Source: UBA10324 sp038326325 | GTDB lineage: Bacteria; Bacteroidota; Bacteroidia; Chitinophagales; UBA10324 | Assembly (NCBI GenBank): GCA_038326325.1 | Contig: JBBQJW010000011.1 | Location: 1 to 64,000, forward strand | Direction of reading: 5' to 3' | Length of the DNA stretch: 64,000 nt | Shown: positions 25,297-32,747 of the stretch, in pieces | Position numbering within the stretch: the first letter of the stretch is position 1 | Layout: the number at the start of each line of letters is the position of its first letter | The notes under the pieces: generated by a model | Databases searched by the model: none | What the model was told of the DNA's origin: nothing | The model's input: only the letters and a program-made list of their open reading frames with translations | Translations under genes and position numbers: made by a program

Positions 25297-25785
25297 ATGA
25301 CGGTTAAGGAATACAACCAATGTGTTGAGCTCTACTCCGACCGTGTTTTTCGGTTCATTTACAAAAACACCTGCGACCGGGACGATGCTGATGATGTGGT
25401 GCAAAACGCTTTTGAGATTCTCTGGAAAAATCACGAGCGGGTGGAGTTCGAAAAATGCAGGAGTTATTTATTTACGGTTGCGTATCATAACTTCATTGAT
25501 AATGTGAGGAAGATGAAGCGCATTACGAGAATGGAAGAACATCATGAAGACATGATTGAAGCGCCAGACAGAAGTTACAAAGGAGTGAAGGAAATTGTGG
25601 ATGAAGCGTTGTCGAAGTTGCCGGAGATTCAGAAAAATGTGGTGCTGCTTAGAGATTACGAAGGATACGATTACGCGGAGATTGGAAACATAACGGGGCT
25701 GAGCGAATCGCAAGTAAAGGTTTACATTTTCAGAGCGAGGCAAACTTTGAAAGATTATCTGGTGGGAGTGGAAAGAGTGATTTGA
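25297..25785 (+). CDS. ECF RNA polymerase sigma factor
   Basis: 162 aa. Region 2: VFRFIYKNTCDRDDADDVVQNAFEILW (about 17-43) with the DDADDVVQ core. Region 4: LPEIQKNVVLLRDYEGYDYAEIGNITGLSESQVKVYIFRAR (about 108-148). It starts about 105 nt from the divergent TonB receptor gene, so it may control that receptor or the downstream membrane genes (25911, 26766). Not closely similar in sequence to the ECF factor at 20873. A dispersed intergenic repeat separates it from the next gene. Confidence 0.92.
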   Translation: MTVKEYNQCVELYSDRVFRFIYKNTCDRDDADDVVQNAFEILWKNHERVEFEKCRSYLFTVAYHNFIDNVRKMKRITRMEEHHEDMIEAPDRSYKGVKEIVDEALSKLPEIQKNVVLLRDYEGYDYAEIGNITGLSESQVKVYIFRARQTLKDYLVGVERVI

Positions 25786-25810
25786 CACTTTGATAAACTC
25801 AGTGTGACAC

Positions 25811-25837
25811 CTGTCCTTCTGAGCCTGTCGAAGAATG
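25811..25837. repeat. Dispersed intergenic repeat, CTTCTGAGCCTGTCGAAG type
   Basis: The 27 bases contain CCTTCTGAGCCTGTCGAAGA. The complement TTCGACAGGCTCAG is a word I know as a recurrent intergenic repeat in Bacteroidota and some other phyla. It stands between an ECF sigma gene and its presumed anti-sigma gene, 26 nt after the sigma stop, beside a TGTAACA copy at 25862. Confidence 0.6.
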
Positions 25838-25910
25838 AAGATTTGAAAATAAAATGCAAACTGTAACAGCAACACGGAACTCGAAATAAAAAAACTCGAA
25901 ACTTTTAAAA

Positions 25911-26762
25911 GTGAAAATCAACAGAAATAATTACGAAGACATCCTCATTCAGAAATTAGAAGGACTGCTCAGCACCGAACAAAACGCGGAGTTGGATTTA
26001 TTCCTTCATAGTAATGCTGATATAAGAACAGAGTGGGAAGCATTCGGGCAAACTAAACTTATTCCTGATGAAAGCATCGTGTACATGCACAAAGAACTGT
26101 TGCTGAAAAAACAAAGTACGGGTGTGATTCCGATGTATCGCACAATGCTATTTATCGCTTCTATCGCCGCTTCTTTGTTGTTTGGGTTTTTTGTTTCACA
26201 GAAATATTTGTTCAACAACACAAATCAGTCAGCAGGTGGCAGTTCGCAGTTGGCTGTTTTGAATAATCAACCACCAGTTAATACTGTTACACCTTCAAAA
26301 AATAATGCGATTGCAGCTGAAACTAATTCTTCAAGCAATACTGTTACACCATCAAAAAGTTTACTTGCTTCAAATTATCGTCCTACAAATAATATCATTC
26401 AACAAGCTTCCAACAACCAACAACCAACAACCAGTTTGCTCAACGATATTCAACCGATGAAAACACTTTCACCAAAAGCGATGAATTATTATCCCCGTGT
26501 TTCTTATGCAAGCTTTATCTGGACCAAAGGATTAAAAACTCCGAAGGCACCAATGCGCAATGTGAGCGAAGCAGGAGCATGGTTGCAGGTGGCTAGTATA
26601 CTCGGTGCAGAAGTAATGCGCCTTGCAGGTCGCGGAGAACGCGTGAATAAAGCGCCGTTGGAATTACAATTGAAAAAACCACTTGAGTTAAATATTAATA
26701 ATTCGTACTTGCGATTTCATAAATTGATTTCTTTCAAAAAAAATAATAAAAACAATAAATAA
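25911..26762 (+). CDS. Probable anti-sigma factor, single-pass membrane protein (GTG start)
   Basis: 283 aa, start GTG at 25911. The N-terminal NNYEDILIQKLEGLLSTEQNAELDLFL is the helical pattern of Bacteroidota anti-sigma and FecR-like proteins (counting residues and E/D-rich helices near 8-50). One membrane segment at about 79-97 (MLFIASIAASLLFGFFVSQ) follows, then a Gln/Asn/Thr/Ser-rich periplasmic linker holding NTVTPSK twice, 19 residues apart (about 125-150). The C-terminal part is basic and has no domain I know. The position after an ECF sigma gene and before an outer-membrane protein gene (3-nt gap) supports an anti-sigma role. No zinc-binding ZAS motif is present. Confidence 0.68.
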   Translation: MKINRNNYEDILIQKLEGLLSTEQNAELDLFLHSNADIRTEWEAFGQTKLIPDESIVYMHKELLLKKQSTGVIPMYRTMLFIASIAASLLFGFFVSQKYLFNNTNQSAGGSSQLAVLNNQPPVNTVTPSKNNAIAAETNSSSNTVTPSKSLLASNYRPTNNIIQQASNNQQPTTSLLNDIQPMKTLSPKAMNYYPRVSYASFIWTKGLKTPKAPMRNVSEAGAWLQVASILGAEVMRLAGRGERVNKAPLELQLKKPLELNINNSYLRFHKLISFKKNNKNNK

Positions 26763-26765
26763 ATC

Positions 26766-27869
26766 ATGCGCAAAATTTTCGCTTTACTCTTTCTCCTCGC
26801 TTTTAATTTTAGTAATTCAAACGCACAGGTTGCTGATGTTCCACCACCACCTCATTCCGGTAAAACGATGAGTGCTGAACAGCAAAAAGCTTACGACGAT
26901 GCCATGCAGCAGCTAAATAAAGCAATTGAAAGCCTGAATGAGTCGCTGAAGAAAATTGACAGTATGAGTGCGAGTGGATATAAAATTGAATTGCCGCCTA
27001 TACCCCCAATTCCACCAATGCCGGAATATAATTCTTCACCTGATGCTGATGTGGTGATTAAAATTATGGGAGACAGTTTGCAACGATTTGAAGATGCAAT
27101 GAATGAATTTTCTGATAGCTTGAATGTGGCACTCGGAAAGAAAATAAAAATTGAAATCAATAATGATGGTGATAAACGAGTTGTAACGATTGACAATGAA
27201 GAAGACATTGATACAGCCAATAATGAAGACGGTCAAAGTTTCGGCAGAAAAAAAGTAGAAACAAAAATGTTTGGTCTTGACTTGGGTGTAACAGCTTATT
27301 TACAGAATGGAAGTAGTAAAATTTCTGCACCATACACTCCGCTTGAACTCAATCTCGGAAAAAGTATCAATGTAAATCTTCACATCATTCATCAGAACAT
27401 CAGCATTGTAAAGCACTATATCGGTATTGATTGGGGTATATACGCAGAGTTTAACAACTATCGTTTCGCCAATGATGATGTACTCATTCCTAAAACTGAT
27501 ACAGTTGGATTTTTGAGCGAAGGAGTGAATTACAAAAAGAATAAATTGTTTTCGTCTTACTTAAACCTGCCTGTTACACTTCGTTTTGAAACTAATCCTA
27601 AGCATCCGAAAAAGTCTTTCAACCTTGCTATTGGTGGTTATGCAGGTTACTTAATCGGTGCGCACACAAAAACAGTAAAGGCAGATAAGGAATCAAATAA
27701 AGTTCACGACGATTTTAATCTGAACAAAATGCACTACGGTGTAACAGCCCGCATCGGTTACAGTTGGCTCGATTTATTTGTTACTTATAGCATGACTCCG
27801 TTATTCAATAGTGGAACTGCACCTGACTTAACTCCTGTATCAGCAGGGATTGCATTGGTTGGATTCTGA
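26766..27869 (+). CDS. Secreted or outer-membrane protein: coiled coil, Pro-rich hinge, beta barrel
   Basis: 367 aa. A signal peptide (about 1-20, ending NSNAQ) is followed by PPPPHSG, a helical coiled-coil stretch (SAEQQKAYDDAMQQLNKAIE, about 37-65), a Pro-rich hinge (PPIPPIPPMPEY, about 76-87), another helix, then from about 165 beta strands consistent with an outer-membrane barrel (GLDLGVTAYLQNGSS, SYLNLPVTLRFETNP, FNLAIGGYAGYLIGAH, YGVTARIGYSWLDLFVTYSM, end GIALVGF). It belongs to the PorT/OMP_b-brl group by pattern only. It lies 3 nt after the anti-sigma-like gene. A sigma / anti-sigma / envelope-protein operon is likely. Confidence 0.72.
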   Translation: MRKIFALLFLLAFNFSNSNAQVADVPPPPHSGKTMSAEQQKAYDDAMQQLNKAIESLNESLKKIDSMSASGYKIELPPIPPIPPMPEYNSSPDADVVIKIMGDSLQRFEDAMNEFSDSLNVALGKKIKIEINNDGDKRVVTIDNEEDIDTANNEDGQSFGRKKVETKMFGLDLGVTAYLQNGSSKISAPYTPLELNLGKSINVNLHIIHQNISIVKHYIGIDWGIYAEFNNYRFANDDVLIPKTDTVGFLSEGVNYKKNKLFSSYLNLPVTLRFETNPKHPKKSFNLAIGGYAGYLIGAHTKTVKADKESNKVHDDFNLNKMHYGVTARIGYSWLDLFVTYSMTPLFNSGTAPDLTPVSAGIALVGF

Positions 27870-27974
27870 AAAATATCATTGCGAAACTCTGTGTAATCGC
27901 AGCGGTGAAGCAATCTAAAGTAAGAGACTTAAATTTTTTCTGAAAGGTGTTTTGGTAAAAATAATGTCTCAATA

Positions 27975-28012
27975 AGACCCGGTGTATCAGCAATGATTGC
28001 CGGGTTTTTTAT
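27975..28012 (+). terminator. Rho-independent terminator after the 26766 operon
   Basis: ACCCGG (27977-27982) pairs with CCGGGT (28000-28005) and is followed by TTTTTATTTT. An ATG at 27993 in the loop is in frame with the next gene but cannot be its start if the hairpin is real. Confidence 0.75.
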
Positions 28013-28073
28013 TTTCCGAATCTTAAATTCTAAGAACAGGTTTTTCTTGTCACTTGTTTTTATTTTCGCCACC

Positions 28074-28817
28074 GTGAATAGAATAGCATACTTTCTGAAA
28101 GTTTTGTGGGCTTACTGGTACTTCTTTGTTTTCGCGCTCATATTCATTTTACTTTTTCCACTCTTCTATATTTTACTCAGCAATAAGAAATTTTATCCGG
28201 CAGCAAATAATCTTCGCAGGGTCTGGGCGTGGTTGCTTTTTCTTTTTACCGGAATTATTTACACAGTTAAACGGAAATCGAAGCTGAAAAAAAATGAAGC
28301 ATATATTTTCTGTCCGAATCATTTCTCCTATTTGGATATTCCATTGTTCGCCATGTGTTACAGCGGCCACTTTCGTTTCATGGCGAAATTAGAGTTGAGT
28401 AATATTCCACTCTTCAATATTTTTTTTCGCACCATTGATATTTCCGTCAATCGTGGAAGCATCACTGAAAGTTATAAAGCACTCCGACTGGCAGCGGAGA
28501 GCATTGACAATGGCGACAGTTTGGTTATTTTTCCAGAAGGAAAGATCGCGCCGCACCCACCTAAAGTAGAGAAATTTAAAAACGGACCTTTTCGGTTAGC
28601 AATAGAAAAACAAGTTGCAATTGTGCCTGTTACATTTTTAGATAACTGGAAAATGTTGCATGTAGAAAAAAAAGTCTGGGGCAGACCCGGAGTTGCGAGA
28701 GCCATCGTTCACGAACCAATCCCGACGAAAGGAATGACATTGGATGACATTGATGGTTTGCAGAAAAAAGTTTACGCTATTATTGAAAACGATTTGAAAG
28801 AACATGGAAGTAAATAA
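28074..28817 (+). CDS. 1-acyl-sn-glycerol-3-phosphate acyltransferase (PlsC-like), probable GTG start
   Basis: 247 aa from GTG at 28074. The only earlier ATG in frame (27993) sits inside a terminator hairpin. MNRIAYFLKVLWAYWYFFVFALIFILL gives an N-terminal membrane anchor. Block I is FCPNHFSYLDIP (NHx4D, about 81-92), block II FFRTIDISVNRGS, block III FPEGKIAPHPPK (about 157-168), and block IV IVPVTFLDNW. Catalyses acylation of lysophosphatidate. It overlaps gatC by 14 nt, so the pair is co-transcribed. Confidence 0.85.
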   Translation: MNRIAYFLKVLWAYWYFFVFALIFILLFPLFYILLSNKKFYPAANNLRRVWAWLLFLFTGIIYTVKRKSKLKKNEAYIFCPNHFSYLDIPLFAMCYSGHFRFMAKLELSNIPLFNIFFRTIDISVNRGSITESYKALRLAAESIDNGDSLVIFPEGKIAPHPPKVEKFKNGPFRLAIEKQVAIVPVTFLDNWKMLHVEKKVWGRPGVARAIVHEPIPTKGMTLDDIDGLQKKVYAIIENDLKEHGSK

Positions 28818-29097
28818 CGAACTCATTAACCGCCTCGCCGAACTCGCTCGACTCGAGTTTGACGACACTTCTCGCGAAGCGATAAAAAAAGATTTGCAAA
28901 ATATTCTCGGTTTCGTGGAGAAGATAAATGAACTGAAACTCGATGATGTGGAACCGCTCATTTACATCACCGATGAAAAAAATGTGTTGCGTGAAGACGA
29001 GGTGAAACAAACCATCACTCACGCGGAGGCCATGATGAATGTGCCGGTGAAAGACAGTGATTACATTAAAGTACCAAAAGTGTTAAAAGGAAAATAA
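28804..29097 (+). CDS. gatC: Asp-tRNA(Asn)/Glu-tRNA(Gln) amidotransferase subunit C
   Basis: 97 aa. It is the small subunit that tethers GatA to GatB in the indirect pathway for Gln-tRNA or Asn-tRNA. INRLAELARLEFDD is the family's N-terminal motif (about 8-21). NILGFVEKINELKLDDVEPL matches the conserved middle. The C-terminus has DSDYIKVPKVLKGK, the standard GatC end (family: F.VP.V). GatA and GatB are not adjacent. It overlaps plsC upstream and its stop codon overlaps the start of the ABC ATPase (29097) by one base. Confidence 0.93.
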   Translation: MEVNNELINRLAELARLEFDDTSREAIKKDLQNILGFVEKINELKLDDVEPLIYITDEKNVLREDEVKQTITHAEAMMNVPVKDSDYIKVPKVLKGK

Positions 29098-29813
29098 TGG
29101 CGCAAGAAGTTATCCGATTGGAAAATGTGGCGAAAAATTATGTGCTCGAGCGCGTGGTGATTCCAGCTTTAAAGGATGTAACACTTTCAGTGAAAAAGAA
29201 CGAGTATGTCGCCCTCATGGGGCCATCGGGTTCTGGTAAGTCAACGCTCATGAATATTCTGGGTTGCCTTGACACACTCTCTTTAGGAAAATATTTTCTG
29301 AACGGAACCGATGTGAGTCACATGGTGGATGACGAGTTGGCGGTGATTCGGAATAAAGAAATCGGTTTCGTGTTTCAAACATTTAATCTGTTGCCAAGAA
29401 TGACAGCGATTGAAAATGTTGCTTTGCCATTGGTTTATAATGGAACCAACAGAACTAACAGAATGAATAAAGCATCGGAAATGTTGGATGCAGTTGGGTT
29501 GAGTGATAGAAAAGAACACAAGCCAAACGAAATGAGTGGCGGACAAAAACAAAGAGTGGCGATTGCGCGCGCGCTAATAAATTCTCCATCCATTATTCTC
29601 GCTGATGAACCAACCGGAAATCTCGACAGTAAAACTTCGTACGAAATCATGGCGATACTCGATAAGATTCATAAACAGGGAAATACTGTCATTCTTGTTA
29701 CGCATGAAGAAGACATTTCAAGATACGCGCATCGCATCATTCGTTTGAAAGATGGTGTTGTTCATTCAGATGAATTGAATGACCACAAGATTATTGCAGA
29801 TGTAACAGTTTAG
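29097..29813 (+). CDS. ABC transporter ATP-binding protein (MacB/LolD type)
   Basis: 238 aa. Walker A GPSGSGKST (about 42-50), Q-loop FQTFNLLPRMTA, signature MSGGQKQRVAIARAL (about 142-156), Walker B IILADEPTGNLDS (about 163-175), and the switch His in VILVTHEED. Domain order and the YALERVVIPALKDV-type N-terminus fit MacB/LolD-family ATPases, which work with FtsX-like permeases. The only permease in the window is at 32748, 2.9 kb downstream with five genes between, so pairing is an inference. The gene start overlaps the gatC stop. Confidence 0.9.
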   Translation: MAQEVIRLENVAKNYVLERVVIPALKDVTLSVKKNEYVALMGPSGSGKSTLMNILGCLDTLSLGKYFLNGTDVSHMVDDELAVIRNKEIGFVFQTFNLLPRMTAIENVALPLVYNGTNRTNRMNKASEMLDAVGLSDRKEHKPNEMSGGQKQRVAIARALINSPSIILADEPTGNLDSKTSYEIMAILDKIHKQGNTVILVTHEEDISRYAHRIIRLKDGVVHSDELNDHKIIADVTV

Positions 29814-29886
29814 AAAAAATTCAAAATGAAACTCCTCTCTATTTATCTCCTTAACTCCGTGCGAAATAATTTTGGTTGTAGAAATA

Positions 29887-29918
29887 GTTTTTCACTTTTA
29901 GTTTTTCACTTTTAGTTA
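29887..29918. repeat. Tandem TTTTTCACTTTTAG repeat
   Basis: TTTTTCACTTTTAG occurs twice in tandem just before the cobalamin adenosyltransferase gene. Related tracts occur at 3655-3700 (inverted) and 41267-41291. Low complexity, function unknown. Confidence 0.5.
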
Positions 29919-29920
29919 GT

Positions 29921-30469
29921 ATGAAGATCTATACAAAAAAAGGCGACACCGGAACCACTCAGTTAATTGGCGGCACCCGTGTTCCCAAAAATCATATTCG
30001 CATAGAAGCTTACGGAACTGTTGATGAACTGAATTCATACATCGGTTTTACAAGCGACAGTATTTCGGATGTGAAAGTGAAAGACATTTTGAAAGAAATT
30101 CAGGATCGGTTATTTACCATTGGCTCATCGCTCGCGAGCGACCCGGAGAAATCGAAAATGAAAATTCCGGATTTGAAAGAAGAAGATGTTACACTTCTCG
30201 AAAATGAAATGGATAAAATGAATGAGCATTTACCCGAGATGAAATTTTTTGTTTTGCCAGGTGGTATTGCTGCAAATTCCATTTGTCATATTGCACGATG
30301 TGTTTGTCGTCGTGGAGAAAGATTAGCTGTTGCGCTTTCAGAAAATGAACCTGTTGAGCCACTCGTTATTAAGTACCTCAATCGCCTTTCCGATTACCTT
30401 TTTGTGCTCTCGCGAAAAATATCGCATGACGCCGATGCGGAAGAGATACCCTGGAAACCGCGTTTGTAA
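29921..30469 (+). CDS. Cob(I)alamin adenosyltransferase, PduO type
   Basis: 182 aa. It transfers the 5'-deoxyadenosyl group from ATP to cob(I)alamin, forming coenzyme B12. The N-terminal ATP site KIYTKKGDTGTTQLIGG and RIEAYGTVDELNSYIGF (about 27-43) are diagnostic. The B12-side motif is LPGGIAANSICHIARCVCRRGER (about 110-132), with NRLSDYLFVLSR near the end. Length is normal. No B12 synthesis genes are seen nearby, so the cell may salvage cobalamin and use it for methylmalonyl-CoA mutase or ribonucleotide reductase elsewhere, by inference. Confidence 0.93.
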   Translation: MKIYTKKGDTGTTQLIGGTRVPKNHIRIEAYGTVDELNSYIGFTSDSISDVKVKDILKEIQDRLFTIGSSLASDPEKSKMKIPDLKEEDVTLLENEMDKMNEHLPEMKFFVLPGGIAANSICHIARCVCRRGERLAVALSENEPVEPLVIKYLNRLSDYLFVLSRKISHDADAEEIPWKPRL

Positions 30470-30518
30470 AGGGTTGTATCGTTATTCACATCCCCATTTT
30501 ATCTTTTAAAAAAAATAT

Positions 30519-30548
30519 TTTGAGGTGTAAAGAATAAAGATACTTTTG
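30519..30548 (+). promoter_or_regulatory. Bacteroidota-type promoter for the DUF2795 gene
   Basis: TTTG at 30519-30522, an 18-nt spacer, then TACTTTTG at 30541-30548. The coding start follows 28 nt later. Confidence 0.55.
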
Positions 30549-30575
30549 CGCAAAGTTAAAACCACCTGAAAGAAT

Positions 30576-30797
30576 ATGTTTTGGAGTCTTGAATTGGCAT
30601 CGTATCTCGAAGAAGCACCCTGGCCTGCCAGCAAGGATGAGTTGATTGATTACGCAATCAGAAGTGGTTCACCGCAGGAAGTAATTGAAAATTTACAGGA
30701 GCTGGAAGACGAAGGTGAATTGTATGAAGGCATCGAAGACATTTGGCCCGATTATCCAACGCACGACGATTTCTTCTTCAATGAAGACGAATACTGA
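30576..30797 (+). CDS. DUF2795 domain protein
   Basis: 73 aa, acidic. MFWSLELASYLEEAPWPASKDELIDYAIRSG and the following VIENLQELEDEGELYEGIEDIWPDYP match the DUF2795 pattern: a short helical, winged-helix-like fold with conserved PWPA and Leu repeats. Function is unknown. It has its own promoter and terminator, so it is a single-gene unit. High acidity and strong promoter elements suggest an abundant small protein. Confidence 0.85.
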   Translation: MFWSLELASYLEEAPWPASKDELIDYAIRSGSPQEVIENLQELEDEGELYEGIEDIWPDYPTHDDFFFNEDEY

Positions 30798-30817
30798 TTG
30801 ATAAAAAATTTCAGTTA

Positions 30818-30852
30818 ACTAAAGCGAGACCCAACGGTTTCGCTTTTTTATT
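30818..30852 (+). terminator. Rho-independent terminator of the DUF2795 gene
   Basis: AAAGCGA (30821-30827) pairs with TCGCTTT (30840-30846), then T residues follow. It overlaps the end of ispD on the other strand. Confidence 0.75.
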
Positions 30853-31534
30853 TTCTGTTCTTCAGAATAATTTCGGCAAACAATAAATCTTCCGTGTTGG
30901 TGATTTTGAAATTCGTGTTTTCACCTTCAACTAAATTCACTTTATATCCTGCCGCTTCATATACAGAAGCATCATCAGTAAAACTTTCCCAGTAAGTCTG
31001 CTTAAATGCTTTCTTAATTTCTGAAAGCAGAAAACATTGCGGAGTTTGTGCGAGGCGATAATTATTTCGATTCACACTTTTCGCTTCGCTCTTTTTTAGT
31101 TTATAAACCGAATCACGAAGAGCGACAGCTGCAACCGCATTTCCTTTTTTTTCTGTTACACTAAAACATTTTTCAATTAATTCCTTCGATGCTAGTGGTC
31201 GCGCGGCATCGTGTATCGAAACAATTCCCTCATCGGGTAAAACCTTCAATGCGTTTTTTACTGAATGGAATCGGGTTTTTCCACCTGTAACAGTTTCAAT
31301 TATTTCAGGCAACGCATATTTTGTTTTCAATTCATTGAAATAGTCCTTCCATTTATCAGCAATCGGAACAATAATTTTTTCAATTCCTTCCACCCCTGAA
31401 AACAAAAGAAGTGTATGCACGATGACCGGAACTTCATTCAGCAATAAAAACTGCTTCGGTAAATTCGATTGCATACGCAAACCGCTTCCACCTGCCGGAA
31501 CAATAACAAAGCGCCTTTGAGTTGTGCGCGCCAT
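30848..31534 (-). CDS. ispD: 2-C-methyl-D-erythritol 4-phosphate cytidylyltransferase
   Basis: 228 aa. MEP isoprenoid pathway, forms CDP-methylerythritol from CTP and MEP. The nucleotidyltransferase start VIVPAGGSGLRMQSNLPKQFL (Gly-rich CTP loop with the catalytic Arg and Lys, about 8-28) is intact. GGKTRFHSVKNAL (about 84-96), SIHDAARPL (about 107-115) and FTDDASVYEAAGYKVNLVEG (about 180-199) are diagnostic. It lies 8 nt downstream of queA on the same strand. This organism therefore uses the MEP route. Confidence 0.95.
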   Translation of the reverse strand: MARTTQRRFVIVPAGGSGLRMQSNLPKQFLLLNEVPVIVHTLLLFSGVEGIEKIIVPIADKWKDYFNELKTKYALPEIIETVTGGKTRFHSVKNALKVLPDEGIVSIHDAARPLASKELIEKCFSVTEKKGNAVAAVALRDSVYKLKKSEAKSVNRNNYRLAQTPQCFLLSEIKKAFKQTYWESFTDDASVYEAAGYKVNLVEGENTNFKITNTEDLLFAEIILKNRK

Positions 31535-31542
31535 TTCAGTAA

Positions 31543-32592
31543 TTACAGAATGAGCATCGCGTCACCATAAGTAGCAAAACGATATTTTTCTTTCACAGCA
31601 AGTGCGTATGCATCCATAATTAAATCATAACCTCCGAAAGCACAAGCCATAATCAGCAAACTTGTTTTCTCTAAATGGAAATTGGTGATCAAGCTGTCAG
31701 CAACAGTGAAATCATAAGGCGGATGAACAAAAATATTTGTCCAGCCCTGTTGTGGTTTAACATACTTGCTCGCGCTCACTGCACTCTCAAGCACACGCAT
31801 TGTAGTGGTGCCGACTGATACAATATGTTTCTTCTCGTCAATACCTTTATTAATAATTTCACAGGCATCAGGACCAATGCTGAAAAATTCAGCATCCATT
31901 TTATGCTTTGATAAATCTTCAACTTCAATCTGGCGGAAAGTACCAAGACCTGTATGCAAAGTCATTTCAGCAATATGTACACCTGCAATTTCTAAGCGCT
32001 TCAACAACTCACGACTGAAGTGCAAACCTGAAGATGGTGCTGCAACAGCTCCTTCTTCTTTAGCAAATACAGTCTGGTAACGCTCTTTATCATTTTCATC
32101 AGGCTTGCGCTTAATGTATTTCGGAATCGGAGTTTCGCCGAGTGAGTATAAAGTTTCGCGCAACTCATCATCGGTTCCATCAAACAAAAAACGAATGGTT
32201 CGACCGCGACTTGTAGTGTTATCTACTACTTCAGCAACTAACGAACTGTCAACACCGAAATATAATTTATTACCAACGCGAATTTTTCTTGCAGGGTCAA
32301 CCAACACATCCCAAAGGCGCATCTGCTTGTTCAGTTCGCGCATCAGAAAAACTTCAATCTTAGCTCCTGTTTTTTCTTTGCGACCATACATGCGTGCCGG
32401 AAACACCTTGGTGTTGTTCATGGCAAACACATCTCCTTCGCCATAGATGCTTAAAATGTCTTTAAATTTTTTGTGCTTGATTTTTCCGGTTTTGCGCTCA
32501 ATCACCATCAACTTCGAATCTTCACGATTCTTGGTAGGGGTTTGCGCGATAAGATTCTGGGGAACATCAAACTTGAACTGTGAAAGTTTCAT
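31543..32592 (-). CDS. queA: S-adenosylmethionine:tRNA ribosyltransferase-isomerase
   Basis: 349 aa. It adds the cyclopentene precursor to preQ1 at tRNA position 34 in queuosine synthesis. The N-terminus MKLSQFKFDVPQNLIAQTP with RxxSKLM (REDSKLMV) is typical. EKERYQTVFAKEEGAVAAPSSGLHF and HTGLGTF match the substrate site, and TNFHLEKTSLLIMACAFGG is the C-terminal signature. A -7 element TATATTTG lies at 32638-32631 on the minus strand, 39 nt before the start. Upstream gene of queA-ispD. Confidence 0.95.
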   Translation of the reverse strand: MKLSQFKFDVPQNLIAQTPTKNREDSKLMVIERKTGKIKHKKFKDILSIYGEGDVFAMNNTKVFPARMYGRKEKTGAKIEVFLMRELNKQMRLWDVLVDPARKIRVGNKLYFGVDSSLVAEVVDNTTSRGRTIRFLFDGTDDELRETLYSLGETPIPKYIKRKPDENDKERYQTVFAKEEGAVAAPSSGLHFSRELLKRLEIAGVHIAEMTLHTGLGTFRQIEVEDLSKHKMDAEFFSIGPDACEIINKGIDEKKHIVSVGTTTMRVLESAVSASKYVKPQQGWTNIFVHPPYDFTVADSLITNFHLEKTSLLIMACAFGGYDLIMDAYALAVKEKYRFATYGDAMLIL

Positions 32593-32747
32593 AATTAAAA
32601 AGTTACGGCTTTTTATTTTTTTGAAGGGCGCAAATATAATCGCATCAATGGCTTATGAATTATTTTTTTTAATCTTTCTCAAAAACAATTTCAGTAAATC
32701 ATTGTAATGCATATCATTTACTATAAAACAATTAGGTTTGAAGCGCA

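Noticed and set aside
27993..28073. N-terminal extension of the PlsC-like protein from ATG 27993
   Set aside because: The ATG lies in the loop of a terminator hairpin with a T run; the GTG at 28074 gives a normal family length.
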